Assembly (NCBI GenBank): GCA_002633005.1
Contig: NMRA01000670.1
Span: 134,444-198,443 of the forward strand
Length of the DNA stretch: 64,000 nucleotides
Direction: 5' to 3'
From: Phoronis australis
Lineage: Eukaryota; Phoronida; Phoronidae
A program made the translations under genes and the position numbers. Below the pieces are notes generated by a model. The model was given only the letters and a program-made list of their open reading frames with translations. It made no database searches and had not been told where the DNA came from. Shown in pieces: positions 1 to 10,263 of this stretch. The stretch's first letter is position 1. Each line of letters begins with the position of its first letter.

Positions 1-96
1 AGTTCTCAAATGTCTTTCTACTGTGAGCTGTTATGGACTAGCTCCCGTTGCCGCAATCGGGGTGTCTCGGTAGACCATCAATTAGCAAGCCAGGGG

Positions 97-687
97 TCAT
101 CTTGGCTCAGCATTAAGTTTTAGCTGTTCGAACTCTGCATCCCTGTTGGAATTAGGAAGATAAGGACTGGAGGTGACATGACGAAAAATGTATTTAGATG
201 CAAACTCTCTGAACTCCGCGGACGTAAATTGTGGACCATTGTCAGATACGACCTCGGTTGGGACACCGAATCGAGCAAATACGTCTTTCATGCAGCAGAT
301 GACGGCTGTAGCGTTTGTTGAACTGAGGGTGAGAATCTCTATCCAACATGAGTAGTTGTCACACATCACTAGGTAGTTCTTGCTTTTGAAGAAGAACAAA
401 TCAACCCCGAGTCGCTGCCATGGACCCTGAGGCAATGGAGTTGTCATATGAGGTTCACGCTTTTGGGTTGGCTTCTTCGCTGTACAGTGACTACACAATT
501 TAACAGTCCTCTTTATATCATTGGTGATACCAGGCCACCACACACCTAGCTGTGCTCTCTCGAGACACTTTGTCACTCCCTGATGGCCGTCATTGATTCT
601 GTCAAGTATTTCTGGTCTCATACCATGGAGAACAACGATGCACATGTGCATATAGACTCTTCGAGCTTTCAGGAACATCTCTTTCAT
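97..687 (-). pseudogene. Gypsy integrase fragment
   Basis: The minus strand encodes an H2C2 zinc-binding N-terminus (NDGHQGVTKCLERAQ through KLCSHCTAKKP), then the DDE catalytic core. The first Asp lies in LGVDLFFFKSKNYLVMCDNY and the second in VVSDNGPQFTSAEFREFA. The region of the third acidic residue reads NSNRDAE instead of the usual N-G-x-A-E. The chain stops shortly after the catalytic core, so the C-terminal DNA-binding part is missing. Integrase inserts the cDNA into the host genome. The combination of H2C2 and DNGPQF makes the family certain. The 3' end was lost or lies outside the readable frame. Confidence 0.9.
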
Positions 688-875
688 ACTTCGACCAACC
701 AGTTAGGGTGTACACGATGGCTGACCTCAGTACTGGATCATCAGACGTTGCTTTACGAATGTTCATCTTCTTGTCGTGTGTAACTGGCAGGCTTGACTCA
801 ATTTACTGTAAATGTAGTTGAACATCTTGGTCAGTTGAAGAATCTTTTAGGGTGAGAGGGCTTCTTGATAACGCA

Positions 876-1457
876 TCAGACACGTGCATATCCTTTCCTG
901 GGACAATGTGTCGCTGTGGCACCATATCTCATCAGTCTCATTAAAAGCCTCTGGCAGCATAGTTGTACTTCAACCAGGCTATTGGAGTTGATAAGAGGGA
1001 CAAGAGGCTTGTGGTCGGTATATATTGTGACATTGCTGTGCCCACAGATATTGCGTTCAAACTTTTCGCATGCCCACACACTCGCCCAACATTCTTTCTC
1101 AAACTGGGCATACTTCTGTTCACTCTGTGTGAGGGTGCGAGAACAAAAGGCTATTGGCTTAAGAGTGCTGTCCTGCTGCTGTAACAACACACCACCCAGG
1201 CCATAAGAACTGGCATCAGCGCATACAATAATTGGCTTTGTCACATCACTGTAAGACAAGACGGGAGTTGATGCAATAAGCCGTTTCGTCCCTTTAAATG
1301 CTTCTTCTTGGGGCGCATCCCAAGTCCATTGGCGGTCTGACTTCAATAGATCATTTAGTGGACTGGTGACAGAGTTGAGGTCAGGTAGACATGAACCAAG
1401 GTAGTGTACCATTCCCATGAGCTGACGAACTTGAGTGACTGACTTGGGCAGCTGCAT
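876..1457 (-). pseudogene. Gypsy RT connection and RNase H fragment
   Basis: A 193-codon minus-strand frame begins with QVRQLMGMVHYLGSCLPDLN, the usual start of the Gypsy RT thumb/connection. It continues with LLKSDRQWTWDAPQEEAFKG and reaches RNase H. There IIVCADASSYGLGGVLLQQ supplies the first catalytic aspartate, and later ECWASVWACEKFERNICG and IYTDHKPLVPLI match the rest of the fold. RNase H degrades the RNA strand of the RNA:DNA hybrid. This is one of the better preserved parts of the element, but the frame ends before the linker to integrase. The stretch 688-875 carries that linker in a broken state. Confidence 0.88.
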
Positions 1458-1494
1458 GGCTGTAACTTTGCCTGGGTCGGCCCGTATTCCATTC

Positions 1495-2283
1495 TTACTG
1501 AATAGGTGACCTTAGGAACTTCAGCTCTTCTTTCCTGTACAAGCATTTATCTTTATTAAGCTTCAGGCCAGCTCGGTGAAGGGTTTCAAGGATCTTTGAC
1601 AACCTAGCGTCGTGTTCGGCAGCATTCGCACCATACACCAAGATATTGTCCATATACACAAACATGCCGTCCAGGCCCTCTAGCACTTCTTGCATTTTCC
1701 TCATGAAGATTTCAGGGGCAGAGGTGATGCCGAATCGAAGACGACAAGAAACGATAATGCACAAAAGGGGTAATGAAATTAATTTTAGTCCTGGCTCTCT
1801 TCTGCTAGAGGGATCTGGTAGAAACCACTCGGTGCGTCAAGACATGAGAAAATTGTTGCTCCCACGAGTTTCGAAGTCACATCCTCTAGGATTGGCAGGA
1901 CGAATCTTTCTGGTTGGATGTTCACATTCAACTTCTTTAGATCGACACAGAATCTGACTTTGCCCGTTTCTTTCAAGACAGTTACCATCGGGGCACACCA
2001 TGGCGTAGGTTACAACCTTGATGATTCCAAGTTTGGTAAGACGGTGAATCTCCTCTTTCACGTTCTTCTCAAGTGGAAACGGAATACGTCGAGCTACGTT
2101 TAGGGCATATGGCTGGGCATTCTCCTTCAGGGATATCTTGAATGGGTCAGTATTGAGAAGTTCTATATCTTCAGTAACTCGAACGATAAGGTTCATCTGA
2201 CTGGCCACTCCCCGGCAAAGAAGACTTTCAACTTTTCCATCAACCACCATCACACGAAAATGATAATTCTGTCCCTTGAACAC
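1495..2283 (-). pseudogene. Gypsy reverse transcriptase fragments
   Basis: Three overlapping minus-strand frames (2283-1837, 1988-1785, 1764-1495) together cover the fingers and palm of a Gypsy RT. Recognisable pieces are ARRIPFPLEKNVKEEIHRL, TGKVRFCVDLKKLNVNI, FSCLDAPSGFYQIPLAEES and FGITSAPEIFMRKMQEVL. The catalytic box at 1645-1656 reads YMDN where the family has F/Y-x-D-D, so the second metal-binding aspartate is lost. At least two frame changes split the domain, one of them between the AREE-type linker and the palm. Polymerase activity is therefore not expected from this copy. Confidence 0.88.
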
Positions 2284-2951
2284 AGTTCTTGGGACGAACT
2301 GTCCTTGACAACTAAGAGGACCGCCAGGGCTTGACAGCTTTTAGTCTTGATATCTTTCAGAGGAGGTCTTGACTTCATCTGGAGATACTGGGAGTACGAC
2401 GTGATGGACACATCAGCACTGGTGTCTATACTGAATGCTTCTGAAGAGTTGCCCAAGGTGAGAGTCACCTTCCAAGCGGGGTCGTTATCATCACAGCTTA
2501 AGACGCCTAGGAAGTAGTCAACATTTACTGCACCACAGAACTGATCAGCCTGTTGGTCGTCCTCCTCTTCGTAAACTTCATTTACTTTGTTCTTACGGCA
2601 TACGGAGGCGAAGTGACCCTTTTTCGAACAGAACCGACATATTTTCCTTCTGGCAGGGCAGGCTTCAGGCCCAGGGGATCTATGGACGTAACCACAATTA
2701 GGGCATTCCTTCTTCCCCGACTGGTCTCCACTAGATTGCTTGGAGTTGGATTGGCTCTGACGCTGGTGTGATGATTTCTTGGGCGATTTTTTTTTCTGAC
2801 TTTTACCCCCTTTTTTCACAAAACTGACAGATCCACCTTCACTCTGGTTAGACTGGACAAGTTCTTTGTAAAGAGCAGTGTCTATGGCCTTTGAAAGTGT
2901 CATGTTTTCCTGTTCCATTTGAAGATCACGCGACAATTCTTTGTCGGTCAT
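2250..2951 (-). pseudogene. Gypsy nucleocapsid zinc knuckle and aspartic protease fragment
   Basis: This 233-codon minus-strand frame starts with the end of gag (MTDKELSRDLQMEQENMTLS), passes through a Lys/Ser/Gln-rich basic linker, then two cysteine clusters. The first is CPNCGYVHRSPGPEACP-like; the second, CRFCSKKGHFASVC, is a classical C-x2-C-x4-H-x4-C knuckle that binds genomic RNA. About 70 residues later comes an aspartic protease core reading IDTSADVSIT, where the usual Gly of the D-T/S-G-A motif is Ser. The protease is followed by a frame change near 2250-2283 into the RT segment. The changed active-site loop and the frame change indicate inactivity. Confidence 0.85.
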
Positions 2952-3017
2952 CCCTGAGACAAGACGGTCTCGAATATGCTCATCTTCTTTTTCGCCGAAA
3001 TTACAATGAGCTGCTAG

Positions 3018-3492
3018 TTAATGTAGACTTCTAACAAATCTTTCAACTGACTCACCCTGCTGTTGGCTACGTTGATAAAATTTTGTTCTCTCATGGATAT
3101 TTTTTTTTGCGTGGAACAAAATAGCCCTCGAATTTCTGCAGAACCGTATTGAAATCGTCTTTTGGATCTGGTGGATTTGGCACCTCCTCTGTTGGAACAG
3201 ATGTTTCAAATTTGAATGACTTGAAGATGTGTTCGGCTGGACGACCCATCGTATACACAAGTGCAGAGACTTGTACATCACCTCCTTCATCCCTGATTTT
3301 CTCTAGAATGTAATATCGCATAAACCTGGTTTTCCGGTCTGGCCATGATGACGATGGTTTCGAGAAATCAAATGCACACACACGCGCATGCGCACGCGCA
3401 CGCACACGCGCACGCGCACGCGCACGCACACACACACACACACAGATTGACAGTATACAGTTATACAGTAGTAGTAGATATTGACAGTTCAC
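3018..3492 (-). pseudogene. Gypsy gag fragment
   Basis: Gag forms the particle shell of LTR retrotransposons. The minus strand reads KPSSSWPDRKTRFMRYYILE and continues through a Pro-rich stretch to FNTVLQKFEGYFVPRKK. It then shifts frame near 3100 into FYQRSQQQGESVERFVRSLH, a typical late-gag pattern (QRxQxxGESVxxFV). A stop follows at the end of that segment. The upstream residues in this frame (an Arg/Ala/Val run) are translation of the CA/CG microsatellite and are not real gag. The shift and the stop mean no full-length product. Assignment rests on position upstream of the CCHC knuckle and on the late-gag motif. Confidence 0.7.
3375..3444. repeat. CA/CG alternating microsatellite
   Basis: About 70 bases of strictly alternating purine/pyrimidine built of CACA and CGCG blocks, ending in an (AC)n run. 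Alternating CG/CA of this length can form Z-DNA. It sits at the outer edge of the gag fragment and creates an artificial Arg/Ala/Val reading frame on the minus strand. Confidence 0.95.
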
Positions 3493-4133
3493 GAACGAGC
3501 TAGTCTATAGATTTGACGATCAGTGACACGGACAGTAATGACACAAATTTGACTTGACTGATGTGATGACTTGACTTTAAGACTTGACAAGGAAACAGGA
3601 GTCGATCCCACCTTTCCAGTTATCACTTTTGTGCCGACTGACATGCAGGGAATGCTCAATTGACGATATGACAGCTGTGTACGTAGACAATGTGGTCACA
3701 ACAAGCGATGATTTCATCCACAAAAATCTACCTTTTCATTCGACCATCCACCTTCAAACTATAGACCTAACTGTTCTCTGAGGCTTTATCTTTCGTTTTC
3801 AGTGATTTTCATTTAGTATTTCGAAGCATCCAACTCCTGACACCATGTTTTAAGGCTGCCAAATGAATGATGATAAAACAACGTAGTTTACATGAAACTG
3901 GAAGTACAGTATTCATTTGCTGCGGGATTGACGTCAACAGAAAATGGCGACTGCTATTGGCTAATAAACTCAAAAATACGAAAACTAAAATATATCAATA
4001 ATAATATAACAAGTATATTAAGATTTATTTGCAAATACACATAACACTTTGGTTATTATAATTTGGTGGTTGTTTTTTCATCAATGTCTTAAATCAGCTT
4101 TCTGATATAGTGTGATTTTTTTCTTTTTTCCAG
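3445..4133. other. Non-coding stretch, probably upstream intron of the lectin exon
   Basis: No domain or repeat recognised. The sequence is AT-rich, and its last bases (4113-4133) form a T-rich tract ending in CAG, the acceptor of the lectin exon. Confidence 0.5.
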
Positions 4134-4454
4134 GTCTTTCACGTGTGATTGGCTGTCATGACAGGGGAAACATCAGACTACAATGCAACATAACTGGACA
4201 AATCATTTCATTTGACTCAATACTCTATGGCTGGAATAAAAACCCAACTGTGTGTGATCTGTCAGCTGGAGGATGTAACAATGGCCCATATTTTGGCGGA
4301 GTGGTCATAGAAGACTTTTTGAAAAATTTCCATGCTCAATGCACAAATAAAACATCATGCAACATTGCAGTACGTCAACAAACAGATCTACTGAAAGACT
4401 GTATGGAAAGTAACAAAACAAGCTATGCAGTAATCTACTATCAATGCATCTCTG
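4134..4454 (+). CDS. SUEL-type (galactose/rhamnose-binding) lectin domain exon
   Basis: This single exon encodes one complete SUEL lectin domain, an extracellular carbohydrate-binding module. It has a T-rich acceptor ending CAG at 4131-4133 and a perfect donor G|GTAAGT at 4455. Length is 321 bases, phase 1 at both ends, the symmetric arrangement of shuffled extracellular modules. The translation runs from SRVIGCHDRGNIRLQCNITG through ILYGWNKNPTVC to SYAVIYYQC. The eight cysteines (IGC, LQC, TVC, GGC, AQC, TSC, KDC, YQC) match the family spacing; the usual YGR is YGW and the usual K-Y-L is S-Y-A, so sugar specificity may differ. Several N-x-S/T sites are present. It probably belongs to a secreted or membrane protein with further modules outside the recognised exons. 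Confidence 0.85.
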
Positions 4455-4714
4455 GTAAGTATCACCATCAGACCTTCCATAAGAAAAATTTTCAAACCCA
4501 AGATTGTTTTTAAGTCATCTCCCCCACTGCTCTAGGACTTGTTGTAATGATTAGTCATTGCTGCACAAGATCATGGTAAGGTATACATACGACTGTGAGC
4601 GTCTCATTCATTAGATAGACACATTCATGATATGATGGGACTGACATTTGTGATAGCCTTCAAAGTGTGGGCAGCCATTTTTGCAAAAAACACAAACTTG
4701 AAAATTCAATTCCA
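4455..4714 (+). other. Start of the intron after the lectin exon
   Basis: Begins with the donor GTAAGT. No coding or repeat signal seen before the tandem repeat that follows. Confidence 0.5.
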
Positions 4715-5185
4715 TGTAAAGAACTCATTACCAGTTGAATGGCAATTCAATCCTATCTTGGAAATTCAATGCTATAACATCAATTCAATTTATAGCTGAA
4801 CTCAATGATGTTTTGTTTATTCTGACCTGTTTTATATGATTTTAATGCTCTTTAATCTTTTCTGTTTCGTCTATCCTATCCTATCCTGCTGTGAATTCAA
4901 TCCCGTCTCATGAATTCAATCCAGTTTCGTCCATTCTGTTTCGTCAACCCTAATGACCTATAGGCAAAACCAATAACTATTCTATCCTGTGGTGAATTCA
5001 ATTCCGTTTCATGAATTCAATCCAATTTCGTCGATGCAGTTTCGCCAACCCTAGTGGCATATGGGTAAAATTAATAACTTCTTGTGTTTTATCATGTCGT
5101 GAATTCAATCCTATTTTGTCAATTCTGTTTCGTCGATCTTTAACGACCCATGGACGTTTCAGTTGTCTTAGCACTACGTTGTCTG
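4715..5185. repeat. Tandem repeat of ~101-107 bp with GAATTCAATCC core
   Basis: Three related units contain GTGAATTCAAT at 4891, 4992 and 5099, each followed by a second CATGAATTCAATCC-type copy, TTTCGTC and an AACCCTA(A/G)TG segment. Degenerate copies of the core extend back to 4715. An inverted copy of the core (CGAAACTGGATTGAA) lies at 6162-6182, so the array may be one arm of a larger element. Confidence 0.7.
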
Positions 5186-6189
5186 GTGTGATGCTCGCCA
5201 GAAGCGAAGCACAGGCACTTGAGTTTATATGTTCCTGTTCACCACTGACGTCACTCACTATTAATACATAAAGGTTGGTCACTAACTCGGTTTCCCCAGA
5301 ATTTTCTACTCAAATGTGCATGGAACTCTACGAAATAAGCATCGAACAAATTTTTGAATACCTTCTTTCACTTGATCACATCAAATTACTTTCAAGTGGT
5401 GATTTGGCGACAAAAATGTCAAAAACCACCAAAATCACAAATTCAAGGAGGCTATTTGATGATGTTCGTGGCAGACAACCTTCAAACACATCTGGATTTT
5501 TCATGGACGTTCCCGAAGCAATTTCGAAGCTCTGTTTTAGCACCCTCACATGACTGTTACTGAGTGCCCTCCACATTAATTAGTATCAATTTTAATGCAT
5601 CAAAACTCTAGTTTTGTATCATTATTTGCCCTCTTTGAATTCAGTTTTCTGATTGTTTTGGAAATTCCGTCGCCAATTCAACACTAACAAGGGCAATCAA
5701 TGGTATCAGGGGAAGATAAGGCTTCAGAGGTTTATGCAATACCAGTCTCAGGGAGGTGTAAGCAGATTTTATTTGGGTTTGAGGCAGTTGAAGTTGGGAG
5801 CCTAGGTTCGGTAAAGTTCTAGTGTCCAACCTTCATGTTTCTTATATGGTTAAGAGTCATCGGGAAATTATTCTGCCTGTGAAGCGAAACAAGAACTGCA
5901 TTGTAGTTTCTATTACAATGTAGCAAAGGCAACTGCTCTCCAATATTATTGGTCTTTTGACTATCGAAGTTGACCAGCTTCACAATGTGAACAAACAACC
6001 CAATATACATTTCCTGACTTCCCCAACAAAGTCACATAACTGGATTCTGGCAGCCAATTTGGCTATACTCAGGGACACCGTACTAGGATGGCAAGCTCAA
6101 CAAAGCCTACGATTACATCTACTACGAGACCCACCAGTGCCCACCGGCCGCCAGGTTTGACGAAACTGGATTGAACTCACAATAAGAAA
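5186..6189. other. Non-coding intronic sequence
   Basis: No convincing protein signal on either strand. A TGACGTCA palindrome occurs in 5240-5260. The last part carries the inverted copy of the 4715-5185 repeat core. Confidence 0.45.
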
Positions 6190-6512
6190 AATAAAGTGAA
6201 AATCTCACTGGATTCCAGTGAGATTCCAGTTAGTTTCTCACTAAATCACCCATTATAGTTAGAAATGCCAGTGAGAACCCAGTGGGAATTGAACAGCTGG
6301 GCAGACAGTGAGAAAATAGTGAGAAAATGTTATGTTAGTGAGAATCCAGTGAGAATTTTGGTCTTACGAAACTTCTGAGTGAGAATTGAGTGAGAATTTG
6401 GACTTGCCAAAATTGGAGTGAGAATTCAATGAGACTTTAACAAAAACAAACACTCTGATTGGCTGTTCCTGTGGAAATTTCAGTTGAACCAGATTTCCGA
6501 GTTCAAACTAAA

Positions 6513-6632
6513 ATGGCGCCAGGAATGAGCAGTTACAGAAACAGCTTGAAGATTATTGATGTTATTCTCACAAATATTGTGAAATTACTAAACATTTTGC
6601 CTGCAAGTCAACCAGAGGGGATCCTGGACAGT
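6513..6632 (+). CDS. Possible first coding exon inside the foldback element
   Basis: Starting from ATG in the context AAAATGGCG, 40 codons read MAPGMSSYRNSLKIIDVILT and continue through KLLNILPASQPEGILDS to a donor GTGAGT at 6633 in phase 0. An inverted CCAAT box (GATTGGCT) lies about 55 bases upstream. No family is recognised. It could be the first exon of the element's own transposase or a captured host exon. An unspliced reading stops two codons later. Evidence is limited to the start context, open frame and donor, so this is tentative. Confidence 0.3.
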
Positions 6633-7539
6633 GTGAGTTAATAAGCTTAAGGTTAGTACATTTCATACTTCTAGTAGATTGCATGAAGCACCAATATTAG
6701 ACTGTCTTCAGCTGAGTTTTTGGTATTTTGCTGATTCACCAAAGGCATTAAAATTGTTAGGGTAAGTCTGCTATATTTCACAATTTGCAAAATTAAATTG
6801 TATCTTTAATCAAATTTCAAGATAAACTCACAAAACAAGCAGTGTTTTGGCTACCAATAAAGCTTTGAACTCTCACATGACGGCGACATCCCGTTGCTCC
6901 CAACTAGTTCGATTCTATAGCCCAACAACAAGTTGGGAAGTTCACCCCGTAGCCAATATCGTACACGACTGATTAACTCCATTCTGACATATATGGTTGG
7001 AGGGCCTGCGCTCTTTTGTTCAATAATTGCTCTAATCTCCGATCAAATCGTATCTAGAATGACTGGGCTGGGCTGATAAAAATGAAAGTTAAGTCATAAC
7101 ATATTTGAGCTTAAACCAATAGCATTTCTGAATGCTTCGTCAAATGCTGATCATGTTCCGTTTTTGAATCACCAAAATTGCCCAACTACAACCGAAGTTA
7201 AGACAATCTATTTTGTCCAAACGGACGCACTGGGTTTGACTGTTCCTACGTGTTGGGTAAAAGTGTGCAACTACCATGCGTTGCCTTTGAAGCCTGGGAG
7301 ATAATTGGCCTGCTTGATATCATACAGGACAAAAGACTGAGCTGGGCAGTTAACAAAAGAGCCAGATGTTATCGCACTTTCAGCACCCCTCACGTCTGGA
7401 AAAGTTACTGAACGATAGAACGCTGTAATGATCTATTCAGTCAGTGGCAATATAAAATGCACACACCGAATTTTCTAAGATTAAAATTCTCACCCAATGA
7501 AATTTTCACCCAGTGAGAATTTCAGTAAAACAAATTCTT

Positions 7540-7620
7540 ACTAATTTGCATAGTATTCTCACTCAGTGGGAATTTCATTAAGACAAATTCTCACTGAGTG
7601 GGAATTCTATGCAAATTAGT
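7540..7620. repeat. Palindrome with 14-bp perfect arms in the right arm of the foldback element
   Basis: ACTAATTTGCATAG at 7540-7553 and its exact reverse complement at 7607-7620 flank 53 bases that themselves contain facing TCTCACT/GTGGGAATT copies. The arms include the octamer ATGCAAAT in both orientations. Confidence 0.85.
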
Positions 7621-7745
7621 TAGATTATCATTGAATTCTAACTGGAATATCACTGTATTCTCACTAGAGTGAGATTTTTCGTAATTTGAATGGCATCTTA
7701 ATTAGTTCGATTCTCACTGGAAACTCCTGGAATATAGTGAGATTC

Positions 7746-8216
7746 TAAATGGCTGTCTATTTATTTATTTATTATTGTGATATTTAAAATGAGGGTGGCC
7801 TCTTCAGTGATAGCACTGCTTTCCAAGAGGGCCCNTGGTACTTCCCGCTGAAGCTACAGAGTCTGAAAGGACTACTGAACATTTGATGTACTGCATCAAC
7901 TCAAAGATGACAATAACAATGTTCTTGTTATCATAAACACTCTTGTTCCATAGAAAGTTCAATTCCATAATGTTCATACACCCAAGGTTGATGACCTCAG
8001 TTCCACCCATAAAAATATATCCTTCATTGTGACTTCATTCATAGGGTTCCGTATACTTATTGACCAACTCACACATTGATTCACACCTCAAATCTGTCAT
8101 TTCAAGAAAGTTCCCAAAAATTAGGTAACACCAGATTTCACACTGAAGCATTTTCCCTAAAAACAATTGAGCTATTAGATGTCTCTCACACTTTTCAGCC
8201 TTATATGCTTTGATCA
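7746..8216. other. Non-coding sequence with single-N join at 7835
   Basis: A TATT-rich stretch at 7759-7785, then sequence with no recognised domain. The join at 7835 makes adjacency of the two sides uncertain. Confidence 0.4.
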
Positions 8217-8480
8217 AAACCGCGAAGGCAACTTTAAGGGGTCCCAACTATATGTCAGAAAGCCCTATACAACTGGTTAATTTCAACGGATCATTTACAG
8301 TCCCCATTACACTAATGTCGACGTTTTGGGGAGTTGCAGTCAGTATGAACAGCAAATTTCACTTCTGGATCATAGTTAACAGTGCTAGTTAACTTCGCAG
8401 TTCAACAGGTGAACTAACAATAGATGTGTCATGATGGCTCAATAGCTGTTAAATCCACCGCTTTACTCTACAGTTAACTC
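8217..8480. repeat. Interspersed repeat, copy 1 (AGTTAAC-rich family)
   Basis: Shares TTTGGGGAGTTGCAGTCAGT, GGATCxxAGTTAACAG and CAACAGGTG(A/G)A in the same order with 33833-34040, and is also related to 9612-9785. Three dispersed, collinear copies mark an interspersed repeat of unknown class. No coding capacity seen. Confidence 0.65.
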
Positions 8481-9611
8481 TCGCTGTTAATTTAGCATTC
8501 AAGACCGAGGTTAAGACGTGTTCCCATTGATTGAAGCTTCGATGTCACCAAAGCTTCAGAGCCAATAAGTTACACTTCACCGAACGGTTGGTTTTAGGCG
8601 TTACTCTTTAGGGTTCCCAATAATAGCCATACACATTTGTGCACCACACACTACCCCCCCCCTTGCAAGCGTACAAAAATAGTGATGTTTTATAAGGTCT
8701 ATTTTTACATATCTAGACTCGTGCTAGCTGCTTGCCAGCTCGCCATTGGCGAATTATGAGTGGCACTGGCAATGGCAGACTATAAGTCTATTCGCCAACT
8801 TGGCGAATGCTTTTGCAACTTGACAACAAAAATTAATTTCGGGAAACCTAATCTTGTGTCAACTCGGCTCGAATCAAGTCGCCACAACATTCTTACTTCG
8901 ATTAAAAGTCCTAGGCTAAAAATAGCAAGCGAATGTTCCATTTCATGTCTGTCACGTCCCCCCCTCCTTGAAATCACTTTTACAGCAATGTTCAACTGTG
9001 TAATGCCCATGTAGCAGGTGTAGGGGGAACCTCTGCCAAACCTTTTAACGTCATAATAAAACCCATGTTGGCTGACATCCCCTCCAACGTATTAGGTTGC
9101 TCTATGACCTTGGGAGTATAGACCATTTTTTTCTGAAGGCAAGTCTTTTCTTACAGTACATTTATGAAAAGGACCTGTGCATAACATGAAAAATAAAAAC
9201 TTCCGTCTATGTAACTGTATTTTTATCATTTGCAGGGGTTGGGAAATGAGACAGTATTTGGCTAATAACTTTTGAAAATGGCTGAAAGCTGCTTCTAGCG
9301 CAAGCCTAATGTATGTATCAAATTATAAATGTACGAGAAAGTTAAATGCCAGCCTTGCCTTTTTCTGTGATATACCGGTAGTATAAAAATATAACATTAG
9401 TTTCAAACAATTCCTTGTGTATGTGTTTCCTCTTAAACTAAATTTGAGTCACATGGGGCGATACAAGGTTGACAACATGTTGATATCGTTGATCCTGGGT
9501 ATAGTTCAGTGGACTTCTCACAGCCAGCGAGAAAAATTAAGCCAAACCATGTGCTCTCATTGAAAATATACAGCAATCTTGCTTTTCTACTTAAAGATCC
9601 TAGGAGGTCCT
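8481..9611. other. Non-coding sequence
   Basis: No gene, RNA or clear repeat recognised. A short C-rich tract lies near 8655. Open frames on both strands at 8760-9014 overlap each other and show no domain. Confidence 0.45.
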
Positions 9612-9785
9612 CTTAAGGTCCTTTCACATTGACGTAACTCCAGTCTGAGCGAAGCGTCGACGTAAACAGCGCAGTTAACCAGACCGTTAATACTGGCTTC
9701 AGTAGTTAAAAAAACATCGAAGTAAGCGGTTGGTGCCACTGTCGTCATCAAAGTTATCGCAAGGTAACGTTGTACGCTAAGATTT
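9612..9785. repeat. Interspersed repeat, copy 2 (TTAAGGTCCTTTCACATTGA end)
   Basis: Begins with TTAAGGTCCTTTCACATTGA, similar to TAAGGCCCTTTTATACC at 33832, and contains the GTTATCGC and CAGTTAAC segments of the same family. Truncated at the single-N join at 9790. Confidence 0.55.
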
Positions 9786-9790
9786 TTTCN

Positions 9791-10263
9791 TGCCTACGGG
9801 GTCCCAATACTTGAGGAAATACAGGTAAATTACAGGTAAATTGTGTGAATTTGATGTTTTTGAACTATTTTCTGAAGTGACTGAAATAAAAAAAATATTA
9901 GAAAACCAAAACCTTGGTTGTTTTGTGTTGACAAGTGTCCATAACAATAAGCAAGCACTGGAGTATCACAAAATGAGAAAAAATATCAGAAACTTTGTTA
10001 TAATTTACAGGTATAAAAACGTGAAGACAAATGAATTTGCCTCAGATGGTTGTTCCTTCATTTCTACTTTGATTTCAGTGCTTCTTACTTCTGTTTGAAC
10101 ATGGACTCTATGCATCAATGGAGCAAACTATAATTTCAAAAGCAATTCAGTAATCATGTTTATTTCTTACCTTTACCAGGTAAAAATTAATATAAAGGTG
10201 TAACCAGGTACATAATTATGAACGATTATTTAACACCAGTCATGTGATAGTTTCTACTTTTAG
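9791..10263. other. Non-coding sequence downstream of the piggyBac ORF
   Basis: AT-rich. The second terminus of the piggyBac element was expected here (TTAA followed by CCC) but is not seen; it may have been lost or lie beyond the join at 9790. Confidence 0.4.

Larger units (their letters stand above)
97..3492 (-). mobile_element. Decayed Ty3/Gypsy LTR-type retrotransposon (internal region)
   Basis: Read on the minus strand, the domains appear in the canonical Gypsy order: gag (3018-3492), CCHC nucleocapsid and protease (2250-2951), reverse transcriptase (1495-2283), RNase H (876-1457) and integrase (97-687). RNase H before integrase is the Ty3/Gypsy rather than the Copia arrangement. The frame is broken between almost every domain, and some catalytic motifs are changed (protease, RT). 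I could not find paired LTRs; the integrase reading frame ends at 97, and the gag side runs into a CA/CG microsatellite. This looks like a dead, possibly LTR-less copy. The domain assignments are firm; the exact ends are not. Confidence 0.9.
6190..7745. mobile_element. Foldback-like element with GTGAGAAT-rich inverted arms
   Basis: The left arm (about 6200-6440) contains many copies of GTGAGAAT and CAGTGAGAAT. The right arm (about 7485-7735) contains the reverse complement ATTCTCACT, so the two arms can pair. Arms built of short repeated motifs around a unique core are typical of foldback elements and some large MITEs. The core includes a candidate coding exon at 6513-6632. Exact ends and target duplication could not be fixed; the family is not identified. 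Confidence 0.65.

Noticed and set aside
3091-3492. Arg/Ala/Val-rich protein segment at the start of the gag frame
   Set aside because: It is the translation of the CA/CG microsatellite.
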